DNA of 64,000 nucleotides from Deltaproteobacteria bacterium (GTDB taxonomy: Bacteria; Desulfobacterota; Desulfobacteria; Desulfobacterales; GCA-2748835). Under the pieces are notes generated by a model that saw nothing but the letters and a program-made list of their open reading frames with translations, was not told the DNA's origin and did not search any database. Position numbers and translations under genes: made by a program. The stretch is from positions 18,281 to 82,280 of the forward strand of contig PDTL01000026.1 of NCBI GenBank assembly GCA_002748835.1. Direction: 5' to 3'. This document shows positions 8,440-18,454 of the stretch, piece by piece (the stretch's first letter is position 1; the number at the start of each line of letters is the position of its first letter).

Positions 8440-8478
8440 GTCAAGAAAAGCGTCAGGGCGGTCGTGAACCGGAAACAG
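8440..8478 (+). repeat. truncated R repeat closing the LRR array
   Basis: The first 39 bases of the repeat that starts in the rarA tail (GTCAAGAAAAGCGTCAGG...) reappear here, after the same CAGCATTAGGG junction as at 6067, and then diverge. It marks the right edge of the tandem duplication. The protease stop is 27 bases further on. Confidence 0.7.
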
Positions 8479-8504
8479 GGGCCGTCATCTATCACCGGTC
8501 AGCG

Positions 8505-11426
8505 TCAATGAGACAGATTACGGCTGACCACTTTTTTGAATTCTTCCCCGGAATAGACCGTTTTGGCCCCAGACGATGATGCGGGGCAGGCCTCTGACTG
8601 GGAAGCAATGAGCGGTCTGAATCCTGTTGAAAACACAATCCCGGAACGGGATGCGTTCAGGGGGATGGAAATGGGCTGGTCATAGAGCAGGTAGGCCCCG
8701 AACGCTTCTCCCGCATCACCAATGTACCCGTCATTATCCAGGTCACTCCCTGCGTAAATCCGGTAGAGCCCGCCTGTCAGCCCGGTGAAATTGAAGGTGT
8801 AGGCACCGTCTTCGGGCGCCTGGTTCTGCTGGGAGACAACCGCATTGGTTTCATCATCCACAAGTAGAATATAGTGATAGGAAGCATTGGAAGCCTTGCT
8901 GGCCCTGAAATACTGCAGGGCCACCGGGATCGTCATCGTTTCAGCAGAACTGGTGATCCGGATACTTGTGGAATGCGCGCCTTCGGAGAGACCGCTCCGG
9001 TCTGCGATGACCGTATAAACCCCAAGCCCGGTATCTGGATCCGTTGCATTGGATGTCACCTGGAGCCAGGAGTCCTGTGGGGAAACGCTGGAGATGCTTA
9101 AGGGCGAAGCACCTGCATTGGCAAGGGTCAGAAACAGGCGGTCTTCCGTGAGGCCGAAATTGAGGGACGATGGCGACACGCTGAGCCGGGCCGGTGTTTC
9201 AAGATCACCGGTGCCTCGGAGCACCATGAGGGTTTCCGCTGCCCGTTTGCCGTTGATCAGGCCATAGCCGAACAGGGCATCTTTTCCCGGTTCTCCGATA
9301 TCTTCCGTGAGCCGGCCGTCTTGCAGGAGCTCATCTGCGAGCGCCGGTGTCAGATTAGGATACCCCGCTTTCATCAGGGCGAAAAAACCTGTGACATGCG
9401 GGGCTGCCATGGAGGTGCCCTGCTCAAAGGTGTAGACATGCTGGATAGACCCGGTGCTGTCGTCCCCGGCGGTGCTGAGGATTCCGTCTCCATATCCGTC
9501 ACCGTTCACATCTGTGGCGGTCACTCCTCCGGGAGCGGCCACATCTATCCAGGATCCGTAATTGGAGTAAAAGGCAGATGCTTTCTGCAGGGTAACGGCA
9601 GATACGGCGGTCACGCCTGGATAGGCAGCTGGATATGCCTGGATCCGTGTGGCTTCGTTTCCGGCAGCGGCCACCACATGGATACCAAGGCTTCGGATCT
9701 GCTCGTAAAGGGCGGCTTCGGACTCCGTATAGCCGGCGCCACCCAGGCTCATATTGATGATATCCGCAGGCGGATCCAGGATCCGTCCGGAGTCATTGGA
9801 GAGTCCCGCCGCATAACGGACCGCCTGAATGATGTCATAGGTATATCCTCCCTCTTTTCCGAGTACCCGCAGGGGGATGAGGGTGGCTGACGGTGCCACG
9901 CCGGCAATGCCGGTGCTGTTTCCCGTCACACCAGCAATGGTGCCGGCCACATGGGTGCCGTGAAAGCTGCTATTCCCGTTGATGCTCTGGTCTCCGGGGT
10001 CTGACGGGTCCGCATCTATGCCATCGCCGTCAAGGGCGTTTTCCGGATCGCTGATGAAATCATATCCTGCCGTCAGCTGTCCGGCAAGGTCCGGGTGGTC
10101 GGTCAGCACGCCGGTATCAATGACCGCGCACCGGACACCAGACCCGTCCGTGAGTGACCAGAGCGAGGAGAGCTGGATCATGTCATAGTGCCACTGGTAG
10201 GTGTAGAGCGGATCATCCGGAGCCACTGCACAGGGTTTGCGGATGAAGTTGGGGCTTGCATAGCGGACACGGGGAGAGTTGTTGAGTGATTTTACGGCGT
10301 ACAGGAGCGAGAGCTTGCGTGCCTGAAGCGGCGCCAGCGCGCATGGAAACGCGGTGATCAGGTCCGTGTTTTCAGTGTCTGACAGGTATGCCCGGGCGGT
10401 TTGCCTTTGTTTAGCGCCATCCGTACGGTACAGAAGGGTCGGGCACCCAGGCGTGGATGCGCCTTTCAGCTGCCACCCGGTCGGAATCGCGGTGAAGGTA
10501 CTGGCGGTTGCCGCATCGGTTTCGGCCTGGCTGCTTTCATCGGTATATTCGGTAATGATGGTATCTGGATCAAAGGCGGTGTTGAGGGTAGGTCCTGTTT
10601 TTTTAGCAAGGCCGGCATCCCCGATAAACCGGCTGATGATGAGGTTGTAGGCAGATGCACCGCTGTACGGATGTACGGCAATGTAAAAGGTGCCGGCTGC
10701 CGGTGCATCCAGAACTTCAGCATCGGTTTCTCCGACCGCGCCATCGACCAGGTTTTCGTCCGCATCGAAAATAAACAGGTCCAGATCCGCATGAGGATCG
10801 GCTATGATTAGCTGGATCACTTCATCGCCAGTAAAGTCCACGGCAAAGAAATCAAAGATATCTCCGGACAGAAACGAGCTCCCCTGGGACCCGTTGAGCG
10901 GCTGATTGACATACCCGCCCAGCACCACCGGACAGCTGATCGTCTGGGCGTTACGAATTGTATTGTTGGTCGTGTCGGCCACATTGGGATCATTGACATC
11001 GGCGTCCGTGAGTGTGGCACCGGGTATCTGTACAGTGCCGCTCAGGGAGAGGTCTCTGGCCGGGGGCGTCACCTGAATGGACAGGGTCGCGGTGCCTGAG
11101 GATCCTGCTGCATCCGTGATCGTGAGCGTTGCATCGTAGGTACCGGACTGGGTGTAAATATGACCGGTTGAGACGTCTACGGCAGAGGTGCCGTCTCCGA
11201 AATTCCATGCGTAGGAGAACGGTTCACGCCATCCGGTCTCTTGCGCGTCGGTTGCGTCAAAGGTAACAGACAGCGGTGCGGCACCGGACGCCGGAGAAGC
11301 CGTAAACCGGATGGCAGAAGGGGGAGGGCCGTCGTTATCAGAAGCATCACTTCCACCGCCGCCACCGCAGCTGATGCAGAAGAGAAGCAGGACAAGGACG
11401 AAACAACAGGAAATGGCATGCCGCAT
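8505..11426 (-). CDS. subtilisin-like (S8) serine protease lipoprotein with PKD and PPC domains
   Basis: 973 residues. GGAGG five bases upstream fixes the start at 11426 (MRHAISCC). A lipoprotein signal with lipobox CISC is followed by a Gly-rich spacer. Then come a PKD domain (TASPASGAAPLSVTFDAT... YAWNFGDGT) and a pre-peptidase-like beta domain (DIFDFFAVDF... DLDLFIFD... GTFYIAVHPY). The subtilisin domain follows, with Asp about 437 (VIDTGV), His about 490 (HGTHVAG) and Ser about 671 (GTSMAAPH). After it come a BACON/Ig-like domain (SLNFG...) and a C-terminal beta domain with an Asp-rich LDNDGYIGD loop. It is probably an envelope-anchored or surface protease. It converges on the LRR array; a functional link is not shown. 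Confidence 0.9.
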   Translation of the reverse strand: MRHAISCCFVLVLLLFCISCGGGGGSDASDNDGPPPSAIRFTASPASGAAPLSVTFDATDAQETGWREPFSYAWNFGDGTSAVDVSTGHIYTQSGTYDATLTITDAAGSSGTATLSIQVTPPARDLSLSGTVQIPGATLTDADVNDPNVADTTNNTIRNAQTISCPVVLGGYVNQPLNGSQGSSFLSGDIFDFFAVDFTGDEVIQLIIADPHADLDLFIFDADENLVDGAVGETDAEVLDAPAAGTFYIAVHPYSGASAYNLIISRFIGDAGLAKKTGPTLNTAFDPDTIITEYTDESSQAETDAATASTFTAIPTGWQLKGASTPGCPTLLYRTDGAKQRQTARAYLSDTENTDLITAFPCALAPLQARKLSLLYAVKSLNNSPRVRYASPNFIRKPCAVAPDDPLYTYQWHYDMIQLSSLWSLTDGSGVRCAVIDTGVLTDHPDLAGQLTAGYDFISDPENALDGDGIDADPSDPGDQSINGNSSFHGTHVAGTIAGVTGNSTGIAGVAPSATLIPLRVLGKEGGYTYDIIQAVRYAAGLSNDSGRILDPPADIINMSLGGAGYTESEAALYEQIRSLGIHVVAAAGNEATRIQAYPAAYPGVTAVSAVTLQKASAFYSNYGSWIDVAAPGGVTATDVNGDGYGDGILSTAGDDSTGSIQHVYTFEQGTSMAAPHVTGFFALMKAGYPNLTPALADELLQDGRLTEDIGEPGKDALFGYGLINGKRAAETLMVLRGTGDLETPARLSVSPSSLNFGLTEDRLFLTLANAGASPLSISSVSPQDSWLQVTSNATDPDTGLGVYTVIADRSGLSEGAHSTSIRITSSAETMTIPVALQYFRASKASNASYHYILLVDDETNAVVSQQNQAPEDGAYTFNFTGLTGGLYRIYAGSDLDNDGYIGDAGEAFGAYLLYDQPISIPLNASRSGIVFSTGFRPLIASQSEACPASSSGAKTVYSGEEFKKVVSRNLSH

Positions 11427-11486
11427 GGTGCCTCCTTGTTGAAAAGTGGTTTTTTTAACAATAAATACAATGCTCAAGGAACTGTG

Positions 11487-12275
11487 TCAAGGCGTTATGG
11501 TGAACTGCTCCCGGCGGCTGCCTGTGGGTATGGGTGACGGCGGCCGGGTGGGATAGGTCCATTCGGTAACCCGCAGGGTTCCGGATGTATCGAGTTGCAG
11601 GAGGCTTGCAGAACGGGTTCCGTAACAGTCGCTCCGGATAAATATCGGGCTGAGGATTTGTTCCCATTCAAGGCCCATTCCGGTGTCGGGCAGTGCCGCG
11701 TCTTCGGGCCGGGTCTCATCACAGAGCAGGGTCTGGATGCGTGCTTCTGAAATCCTGCCGGTGGCAGCTTCTCTTTGTAGCTGCGCTGTGGCGCGGGTGA
11801 CTTTTGGCCACGGTGTATCCAGCAGGTGGTTGCACAGGCCGTGGACACCGGGGGAGACGGGCATCGGGCGGTCTGACTGGTTGGAGTAGAACCACAGCCG
11901 TTCCGGGGAACGGATATCGTCAGAGACCAGCAGGTTAAATGGGTTGTAGGTGGCGGCAGTGGCTGCCAGCTGATCGAGATACGATTTACCGGAGCCGGAT
12001 GCTTCGAGGAACCGTCGGACCAGATGTCCCCGGGAGGGGGCGCCCGTCTTTAGTAAATGGGGCGCGCGGAAATTGGTCAGGGCGGCAAACCGGCCGGAAC
12101 GGGTGATTCCCATCCAGGTGCCCCTGTCCTTTAGATCCCGCCCGGCGAGCAGCGACGGGTTGTCTTCCCAGAAGTGAAGCGGCGCTGAAGGCCGTTGGTA
12201 GCATTCGTCCCGGTTTGCGGCCAGAATGAAGGGGATGTCTGGATGAAGGTGGTAGCCAAATAAAATCAAACACAT
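11487..12275 (-). CDS. NRDE family protein (TANGO2-like)
   Basis: 262 residues beginning MCLILFGYHLHP, with the name-giving NRDE at residues 21-24 and the GTWMGITRSGRFAALTNFR block typical of the family. Cys2 directly after the initiator fits the Ntn-hydrolase-like fold proposed for these proteins. The biochemical role of bacterial members is unsettled; haem handling has been suggested for TANGO2. It lies 60 bases upstream of the protease on the same strand. The ribosome site is weak. Confidence 0.85.
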   Translation of the reverse strand: MCLILFGYHLHPDIPFILAANRDECYQRPSAPLHFWEDNPSLLAGRDLKDRGTWMGITRSGRFAALTNFRAPHLLKTGAPSRGHLVRRFLEASGSGKSYLDQLAATAATYNPFNLLVSDDIRSPERLWFYSNQSDRPMPVSPGVHGLCNHLLDTPWPKVTRATAQLQREAATGRISEARIQTLLCDETRPEDAALPDTGMGLEWEQILSPIFIRSDCYGTRSASLLQLDTSGTLRVTEWTYPTRPPSPIPTGSRREQFTITP

Positions 12276-12591
12276 AATTCTTCATTCCCATGCAGACTTA
12301 TAGGGGCGTCTAATCCATGCCGCCATGTACAACCGTGTATACCATGGAGATCTCTGGTGTTCAAGAAACGAAAAAAACAGGGATGAGCTTTTCCTTTACT
12401 TATCTGTCTTCGGCCTGTAAAATATCTATGTCGTTGGTGATTTCTTGATTTGTGAAGACCGTTGGTCTTCTGGTTACGGCCGCCTGTCCGGTGAATTCTG
12501 ACGTATATTGCCATGAAAATCGAATGCCTGATTCCGGAAAGGATATTCCGGTTTCTTCTGCTGAAATCCGCAACCCGTGAAAGAGGTAAAC
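12276..12591. other. divergent intergenic region
   Basis: No gene seen in these 316 bases between the divergent NRDE gene and the small membrane protein. They hold a perfect hairpin GAAGACC/GGTCTTC (12454-12460 and 12464-12470, loop GTT) and a duplicated ATTCCGG (about 12531-12552). I cannot assign promoters with confidence. Confidence 0.4.
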
Positions 12592-12747
12592 ATGACCCTG
12601 AGCAGAAAACTGGGTATTCTGATTCTATTCGGAATTCCTGCGATTGTGGGGGGCGGTGTTGTGTATGGGGTTTTTCGTGGGTATCCGGCGGTGGCAGTTT
12701 ATGAAGTGCTGTTATACATCACAGCAGCAGCCATTGTAAGGAAATAA
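12592..12747 (+). CDS. small single-span membrane protein
   Basis: 51 residues, MTLSRKLGILILFGIPAIVG..., with one strong hydrophobic stretch near the N-terminus and a second around EVLLYITAAAIV. An AAAGAGG ribosome site lies six bases before the ATG. It ends 11 bases before the AI-2E-family gene, so the two are probably co-transcribed. I do not recognise a family. It could assist the permease or be independent. Confidence 0.55.
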   Translation: MTLSRKLGILILFGIPAIVGGGVVYGVFRGYPAVAVYEVLLYITAAAIVRK

Positions 12748-12758
12748 GGTGGTAGAAA

Positions 12759-13949
12759 ATGCGCATGGCCGGTGTGCCGGATGCGTGTGACGGGGCGGAT
12801 CCGGATACGGGGGGAGTGAGGATGCGGTCAAGTGGTTCTCCGGATATGATCCTCTGGTTTTTTCTGGGACTTTTTCTGATCTCTATCTACCTGGTCAGTA
12901 AACTCCTCTGGCCGTTTGTGTCCACGATCGTTATGGCCATGGTGATCATGGGGCTGTTCCGTCCCGTCTACGCCTTGCTAAATCGGAAGATGGGTAAGCA
13001 GTTAGCATCGTTTTGTGTCTGCTGTTTGATTTTTATTCTGATTTTTATTCCCATTGCTTTCCTGGTGGGGATCCTTGCCAGGGAAGCATACGGTTTTTAT
13101 CTGGCGGCAAAAGGGGCGATTCTGGAAAAGGAGGTGATCCGCTTTCTCGAAGCCAGCCATCTGCTGGGTAAAATCAACGCGTTTCTGAGGAGCGTTGATA
13201 TCACCCTGACGCTGGAGGATCTGCTGGCGCCGGTGACGGATCTGGGGCGGTTTGCCGGGCTGTTTTTGTTTGAGCAGGTCAGTGCTGTAGCATCGAATGT
13301 GTTCAGTTTTCTGGCAAATTCTTTTTTTATGCTGCTGATTGTTTTTTTTCTGTTCATGGATGGCGGCGAACTGCAGCAGTTTTTCATGGACCTTTCTCCG
13401 CTGCCGGCGGATCAGGACGAGAAACTGCTGAGGAAATTTGAGGATATGCTGGGGGCCGTGCTCATTGGAAACGGTGCTGCCGGTCTGATTCAGGGCGTCC
13501 TGGGGGGGATCCTTTTTTCGGTGCTGGGTGTGAATTCCCCGTTTCTCTGGGGGGTGATCATGGGCTTTCTCGCGTTTCTTCCCATTGTGGGTATTGGTGT
13601 GGTGCTGGTGCCCACTGTCGTGATTTTTCTGGTGAAGGGACGCGTTGTCACCTGTATCGGTATTTTGATTTTTTATGTTGTTGTATCGGGCGGAATTGAC
13701 TATATCTTCAAACCAAAACTGGTGGGAGACCGCGTCAAAATCCATACCCTTCTCGTTTTTCTGTCCATCATCGGCGGGCTGCGGTTGTTCGGGATTCTGG
13801 GCATCATATACGGCCCGCTTGTGGTGACATTTTTTTTGACATTGACGGATATCTATCTCGCCAATTATCAGCGAGTGGTGGAAAACAAGGATGCCAGTAA
13901 CATGGCTGAAAAACTGGCGCCGGAAGGGGCGGACGGCCGGCAACTGTGA
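12759..13949 (+). CDS. AI-2E family (PerM/YdiK) membrane transporter
   Basis: 396 residues with seven or eight hydrophobic segments. The family pattern is clear: paired N-terminal helices (LWFFLGLFLISIYLVSKLLWP), a soluble middle region (about 100-170), then the glycine-rich block LIGNGAAGLIQGVLGGILFS, the FLAFLPIVGIGVVLVP helix and a C-terminal DYIFKPKLVGDR loop. Members export autoinducer-2 or act as Na+/H+ antiporters, so the substrate cannot be told. Two starts are possible: 12759, or 12822 (MRSSGSPDM), which has the better GGAG ribosome site and drops 21 hydrophilic residues. Confidence 0.88.
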   Translation: MRMAGVPDACDGADPDTGGVRMRSSGSPDMILWFFLGLFLISIYLVSKLLWPFVSTIVMAMVIMGLFRPVYALLNRKMGKQLASFCVCCLIFILIFIPIAFLVGILAREAYGFYLAAKGAILEKEVIRFLEASHLLGKINAFLRSVDITLTLEDLLAPVTDLGRFAGLFLFEQVSAVASNVFSFLANSFFMLLIVFFLFMDGGELQQFFMDLSPLPADQDEKLLRKFEDMLGAVLIGNGAAGLIQGVLGGILFSVLGVNSPFLWGVIMGFLAFLPIVGIGVVLVPTVVIFLVKGRVVTCIGILIFYVVVSGGIDYIFKPKLVGDRVKIHTLLVFLSIIGGLRLFGILGIIYGPLVVTFFLTLTDIYLANYQRVVENKDASNMAEKLAPEGADGRQL

Positions 13950-14019
13950 ATAGGCACTGCCGGGCGGAGTGGTATAAAACAGGTGTTGAACCGGCGGGAT
14001 AGGCGGGCAAAGGCAATAC

Positions 14020-16554
14020 ATGGAAATGGAACAGGAAAAACAAGCCAAGGTTACAATTGAAAATGAAATGAAACGCTCGTACCTTGAGTACGCCATGAGC
14101 GTTATCGTGGGCCGAGCCCTGCCGGATGTCCGGGACGGACTGAAACCGGTGCACCGGCGGATTCTGTTTGCCATGCGGGAGCTTCGGAACGACTGGAACA
14201 AACCGTATAAAAAATCGGCCCGGGTTGTCGGGGAGGTCATTGGTAAGTATCACCCGCACGGAGATTCTGCGGTCTATGATGCCATTGTCCGGATGGCGCA
14301 GGATTTTTCCCTGAGATATCCACTGGTGGACGGCCAGGGAAACTTCGGGTCAGTGGACGGGGATGCGCCGGCGGCCATGCGGTATACGGAAGTCCGTATG
14401 ATGCGCCTTGCACATCATCTGATGGCGGATCTGGACAAAGAGACGGTGGATTTTTCCCCTAACTACGACGGCACGCTGGAAGAGCCGTCGGTCATGCCGT
14501 CCAGGATCCCGACCCTGCTCGTCAACGGGGCATCGGGCATCGCGGTGGGGATGACCACCAATGTGCCGCCGCACAACCTGTCTGAGGTGATTGACGCGAT
14601 CACGGCCCTTATCGACAATCCGGCGCTGGAGTGGACCGACCTGATGCGCTATATCCCGGGGCCGGATTTTCCCACGCGGGGGATTATCTACGGCCGCCAG
14701 GGAATTATGGAAGCCTATCAGAGCGGCCGCGGCATAATTCAGGTCAGGGGGCGGGTGACCATTGAGGACGATGAAAAGTCCGGCTATGCCACTGTGGCGG
14801 TGACCGAGCTTCCCTATCAGGTCAACAAGGCGCGGCTGATTGAAAAAATCGCAGAGTTGGTGCGGGACAAGCAGATCGAGGGGATCCGGTTTGTCAGAGA
14901 CGAATCGGACCGGACCGGGATGCGGATTGCCATCGGGCTTAAGAAAGATCAGTTCCCTGAAGTCGTGATCAACCAGCTCTACAAACATACCCAGCTGCAG
15001 ACCAGTTTCGGGATTATCTTCCTGGCCATTGTCGATGGCCGACCTCGCCAACTGTCGCTCAAGGAGATTTTAGAGCAGTTTATTCTTCACCGGAAGGATG
15101 TGATCATCCGGAGAACCCGGTATGAATTGAGAAAAGCGGAAGAACGGGCACATATTCTCGAAGGCCTGCGCATTGCACTGGACAACCTGGATGCGGTGGT
15201 CGCACTCATCCGCAGGGCCGCTTCTCCCCAGGAAGCCAAAACCGGTCTCATGGAAACCTTCCGTTTGAGCGAAATCCAGGCTCAGGCCATTCTTGATATG
15301 CGTCTGCAGCGGCTGACCGGGCTTGAGCGTGACAAAATTGTGGCAGATCATGACCAGGTGCTCAAAGATATTGCCTGGTACCGGGAGATCCTCGGCAGCG
15401 ATCAGATTGTGCTGGGGCTGATCAAGGATGAGCTGGCGGAAATTCGGGATGGCTTTGGGGATAACCGGCGCACGGAGATTGTGGACCGGCTCCGGGAGAT
15501 CACCCTGGAGGATATGATCGCCGAAGAAGATATGGTGGTGACCCTGACCAATTCGGGGTATATCAAGCGGAATCCCATCTCCATGTATCACAGTCAGCAC
15601 CGGGGCGGAAAAGGGAAAACCGCCATGGGGATTAAGCGGGATGATTTTGTCTCCCAGCTGTTTGTGGCATCCACCCACCATACCTTCCTCTTTTTTACCA
15701 ACCTGGGGCGGGTCTACTGGTCGAAAGTCTATGAGCTGCCCATGGCCAGTCGATCCAGCCTCGGAAAAGCCATTGTCAACTTTTTGAATCTCTCGGAAGG
15801 CGAACAGCTGACCACCGTGCTGGCGGTACCCGAGTTCGAGCAGGGCAAGCAGATTGTCATGGCCACCCGTAACGGTCTGGTGAAGAAAACGGACCTGATG
15901 GCCTACAGCCGTCCGCGGGTCGGGGGGATTATTGCCATCAATCTGGTGGAAGGGGACGAACTGATCGCCGCACGTATATCCGATGGTGAGATGGATGTGC
16001 TCCTCTGCACGGCTGAAGGGCAGGCCATTCGTTTTGCGGAATCCGATGTACGGTCCACCGGCCGTGTGGCCCGGGGGGTGCGAGGGATCCGTCTGTCTGA
16101 GACCGATCATGTGGTTGCCATGGAGATGGTGTCTCGGCCGGCCACGCTGTTTACCGCAACGGCAAACGGATACGGGAAACGGACGGACATCACGGCCTAT
16201 CCGGTCCGGTCTCGCGGCGGGAAAGGGGTGATCACCATCAAGACCAGCCAGCGGAACGGACCTGTGGTGACATCGATCATGGTGGATGATACCGACGACC
16301 TGATGCTGATGACCAACAAGGGAAAACTGATCCGGATATCGGCTACCAGTATGTCGGTGATCAGCCGAAACACCCAGGGGGTCAGGCTCATCCACATGGA
16401 TGCGGATGAAACCGTCATCGGTGCGGCGCGCCTGGATGAAGAAGAACAGATGGATGAAGGGAATCTTACGTCGGAGGCAGACGGAAAGACCGCCGAAGAA
16501 ACGCCGGATGCAGCAGACGGTGATGCGGCCGAATTTCCTGAAGACGACGAATAG
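14020..16554 (+). CDS. gyrA: DNA gyrase subunit A
   Basis: 844 residues. The catalytic Tyr122 lies in AAMRYTEVR. The quinolone region keeps Ser83 and Asp87 in [12 protein letters not shown], the susceptible state by E. coli numbering. The C-terminal beta-pinwheel carries the gyrase-defining box around HRGGKGKT, which separates it from ParC. It ends in a long acidic tail (EEEQMDEG... FPEDDE). It acts with GyrB, which is not in this window, to introduce negative supercoils. The ribosome site before ATG 14020 is modest. Confidence 0.97.
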   Translation: MEMEQEKQAKVTIENEMKRSYLEYAMSVIVGRALPDVRDGLKPVHRRILFAMRELRNDWNKPYKKSARVVGEVIGKYHPHGDSAVYDAIVRMAQDFSLRYPLVDGQGNFGSVDGDAPAAMRYTEVRMMRLAHHLMADLDKETVDFSPNYDGTLEEPSVMPSRIPTLLVNGASGIAVGMTTNVPPHNLSEVIDAITALIDNPALEWTDLMRYIPGPDFPTRGIIYGRQGIMEAYQSGRGIIQVRGRVTIEDDEKSGYATVAVTELPYQVNKARLIEKIAELVRDKQIEGIRFVRDESDRTGMRIAIGLKKDQFPEVVINQLYKHTQLQTSFGIIFLAIVDGRPRQLSLKEILEQFILHRKDVIIRRTRYELRKAEERAHILEGLRIALDNLDAVVALIRRAASPQEAKTGLMETFRLSEIQAQAILDMRLQRLTGLERDKIVADHDQVLKDIAWYREILGSDQIVLGLIKDELAEIRDGFGDNRRTEIVDRLREITLEDMIAEEDMVVTLTNSGYIKRNPISMYHSQHRGGKGKTAMGIKRDDFVSQLFVASTHHTFLFFTNLGRVYWSKVYELPMASRSSLGKAIVNFLNLSEGEQLTTVLAVPEFEQGKQIVMATRNGLVKKTDLMAYSRPRVGGIIAINLVEGDELIAARISDGEMDVLLCTAEGQAIRFAESDVRSTGRVARGVRGIRLSETDHVVAMEMVSRPATLFTATANGYGKRTDITAYPVRSRGGKGVITIKTSQRNGPVVTSIMVDDTDDLMLMTNKGKLIRISATSMSVISRNTQGVRLIHMDADETVIGAARLDEEEQMDEGNLTSEADGKTAEETPDAADGDAAEFPEDDE

Positions 16555-16625
16555 GACCCAAGCGATGACTGCCCGCTGGTATTTCTAACAGATGATACGG
16601 GTGGCTATTTCTTTATTAAGGTATA

Positions 16626-17678
16626 GTGATCATGACACAAACGATGAAGGTGGACACAAACGCTTTCCGGATCGGTGTGATCGGAGCCGGAAGCTGGGGA
16701 ACCGCCCTTGCCGACCTGCTTGGAAGAAAAGGGTTCAGCGTTCAGCTGTGGGTGCATGAGCCTGAGGTATGTGAGGAGATTCGTGGGGTACGGGAGAACC
16801 GGCCTTTTCTCCCCGGGTTTACTCTGTCAGAGCGGATCCTGCCCACAACCGATCTGAAAACAGCGGTGACGGATCAGGATATGGTGGTGCTGGTGGTTCC
16901 CTCTCACGTGATGCGGGAGACGGCTGAAAAGCTCAAACCGATTCTGTCGTCGCAGACGGTGCTGGTAACGGCATCCAAGGGAATCGAGAACCGGACGTTT
17001 CAGACCATGACCGGTATTCTTCAATCCGTGCTTACGGACCACCCGGTGTCGAACCTGGCGGTTCTGTCCGGCCCGAGTTTTGCCAGAGAAGTGGCGCAGC
17101 GAAAACCCACGGTGGTCACGGTGGCGGCAAATGTGGAAGAGACGGCTGTCACGGTTCAGCATGCGTTTGCCACACCAGAATTCCGGGTATACACGAGCGA
17201 TGATATGATCGGCGTGGAGCTTTCCGGGGCCTTGAAAAATGTAATTGCCATTGGGGCTGGTATATCCGACGGGCTTGAGCTGGGTTTGAATTCCCGGGCT
17301 GCGCTGATCACCCGGGGCTTAAACGAAATCCGGCGGATCGGGAACCAGATCGGCGCCAATCCGCATACGTTTTCCGGGCTGGCTGGTGTGGGTGATCTGA
17401 TGCTGACCTGTACCGGTAATCTGAGCCGGAATTACACACTGGGACTTCAGGTGGGCCAGGGGCGGAAGGTCAAAGACATCCTGGATGAAATGAAGATGGT
17501 CGCCGAAGGGGTAAAAACGGCCCGGTCGATTCATAACTGGGCCCGGAAACTGGGGGCGAGTGTGCCCATCTGCGATGAAGTCTACCGGATTCTGCACGAA
17601 GATGCCGCTCCCAGTGGGTCGGTTATTCGCCTGATGACCCGTGATCTGAAGCCGGAACTGGATCTGGTGCAGGTGTGA
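16626..17678 (+). CDS. gpsA: glycerol-3-phosphate dehydrogenase [NAD(P)+]
   Basis: Reduces dihydroxyacetone phosphate to sn-glycerol 3-phosphate for phospholipid synthesis, in the cytosol. The N-terminal Rossmann motif GVIGAGSWGTALA, the catalytic lysine block LSGALKNVIAIGAGISDGL and the substrate block NSRAALITRGLNE are all present. The length of 350 is slightly long because of the leader MIMTQTMKVDTNAF. It starts at GTG 16626 (AAGG four bases away) or ATG 16632. Its stop overlaps the GTG start of radC. Confidence 0.95.
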   Translation: MIMTQTMKVDTNAFRIGVIGAGSWGTALADLLGRKGFSVQLWVHEPEVCEEIRGVRENRPFLPGFTLSERILPTTDLKTAVTDQDMVVLVVPSHVMRETAEKLKPILSSQTVLVTASKGIENRTFQTMTGILQSVLTDHPVSNLAVLSGPSFAREVAQRKPTVVTVAANVEETAVTVQHAFATPEFRVYTSDDMIGVELSGALKNVIAIGAGISDGLELGLNSRAALITRGLNEIRRIGNQIGANPHTFSGLAGVGDLMLTCTGNLSRNYTLGLQVGQGRKVKDILDEMKMVAEGVKTARSIHNWARKLGASVPICDEVYRILHEDAAPSGSVIRLMTRDLKPELDLVQV

Positions 17679-18421
17679 AGACCCAAGGGGACAGCGGTGG
17701 CAACGCGGTGAATGGAAACGCTGCTGACGGACACCGGGCGCGGCTCCGTGAACGCTTTCTTCAGGGTGGCCTGGACGGTTTCCATGACTATGAAGTCATT
17801 GAACTCCTGCTCACCCTGGGAACCCCGAGAAAAGACTGTAAACCTTCAGCCAAAGCAGCCATGGCCCGGTTTGGAACCTTTCAGGCGGTGCTGGAGGCTT
17901 CACCCGAGGACCTGAATCAGGTTCCGGGGATCGGGAAGACCAACATGATCGCCCTCCGGCTGATCAAGGCGGTGACAGACCGATATCTGCAGAAAAAGCT
18001 AACGGCAAAAGAGACCATTCGTGGAACCACTGATCTTCTGGATTATCTTCGCCTTCACATCGGGGAAAAGGGCCGGGAATGGTTTCTGGTGATTCTGCTC
18101 AATGCCAAAAACCAGGTCATCCGGACGGAAACGCATTCCGTGGGCAGTGTGTCTGCAAGCAGCGTCTATACCCGGGAGGTGATTCAGCTGGCGCTAAAAC
18201 ACGATGCGGCTGCCATGATTCTTGCCCATAATCATCCCTCGGGCGATCCGGCGCCGTCTGCAGAGGATGTGGCTGTCACCCGGCGGTTGGTTTTTGCCGG
18301 AAAGATTATGGGGATATCGGTGCATGAGCACCTGATTATCGGAAACCCCGATTACTACAGTTTTGCCGAAAACGGCTATGTACGGCGGTTTGAACGTGAG
18401 TACGAGAGCAGCTCTGTCTAG
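17675..18421 (+). CDS. radC: RadC family JAB/MPN domain protein
   Basis: 248 residues. A helix-hairpin-helix region (VPGIGKTNMIALRL) is followed by the JAMM metalloprotease-like motif: a Glu in the EWFLVILLNAKN strand and AHNHPSGDPAPSAED. Family proteins (YeeS/RadC) were once linked to repair, but the role is unresolved. GTG 17675 overlaps the gpsA stop (GTGTGA). An alternative GTG (NGNAADGH...) about 33 bases on would shorten it by 11 residues. Confidence 0.9.
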   Translation: MKTQGDSGGNAVNGNAADGHRARLRERFLQGGLDGFHDYEVIELLLTLGTPRKDCKPSAKAAMARFGTFQAVLEASPEDLNQVPGIGKTNMIALRLIKAVTDRYLQKKLTAKETIRGTTDLLDYLRLHIGEKGREWFLVILLNAKNQVIRTETHSVGSVSASSVYTREVIQLALKHDAAAMILAHNHPSGDPAPSAEDVAVTRRLVFAGKIMGISVHEHLIIGNPDYYSFAENGYVRRFEREYESSSV

Positions 18422-18454
18422 AACCGGAAAGTCCATTGACTAAATCCTGCTGGA

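Noticed and set aside
4984..8478. Repeats bordering the LRR block as attachment sites of an integrated element
   Set aside because: No integrase, tRNA target or transposase is present, and the repeat includes leader and gene sequence. Tandem duplication explains it better.
13002..14240. 412-codon minus-strand open frame
   Set aside because: It lies antisense to the AI-2E-family gene and the start of gyrA, reads as low-complexity His/Gln-rich sequence, and matches no family. It is a shadow of G+C-rich coding DNA.
14250..14285. Quinolone-resistance changes in GyrA, and rifampicin or streptomycin changes in RpoB and RpsL
   Set aside because: The key residues (GyrA Ser83 and Asp87, the RpoB Asp/His/Ser pocket, RpsL Lys43) are all of the sensitive type.
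15070..16395. 441-codon minus-strand open frame
   Set aside because: Fully antisense to gyrA, with a composition typical of reverse-strand shadows and no ribosome site.
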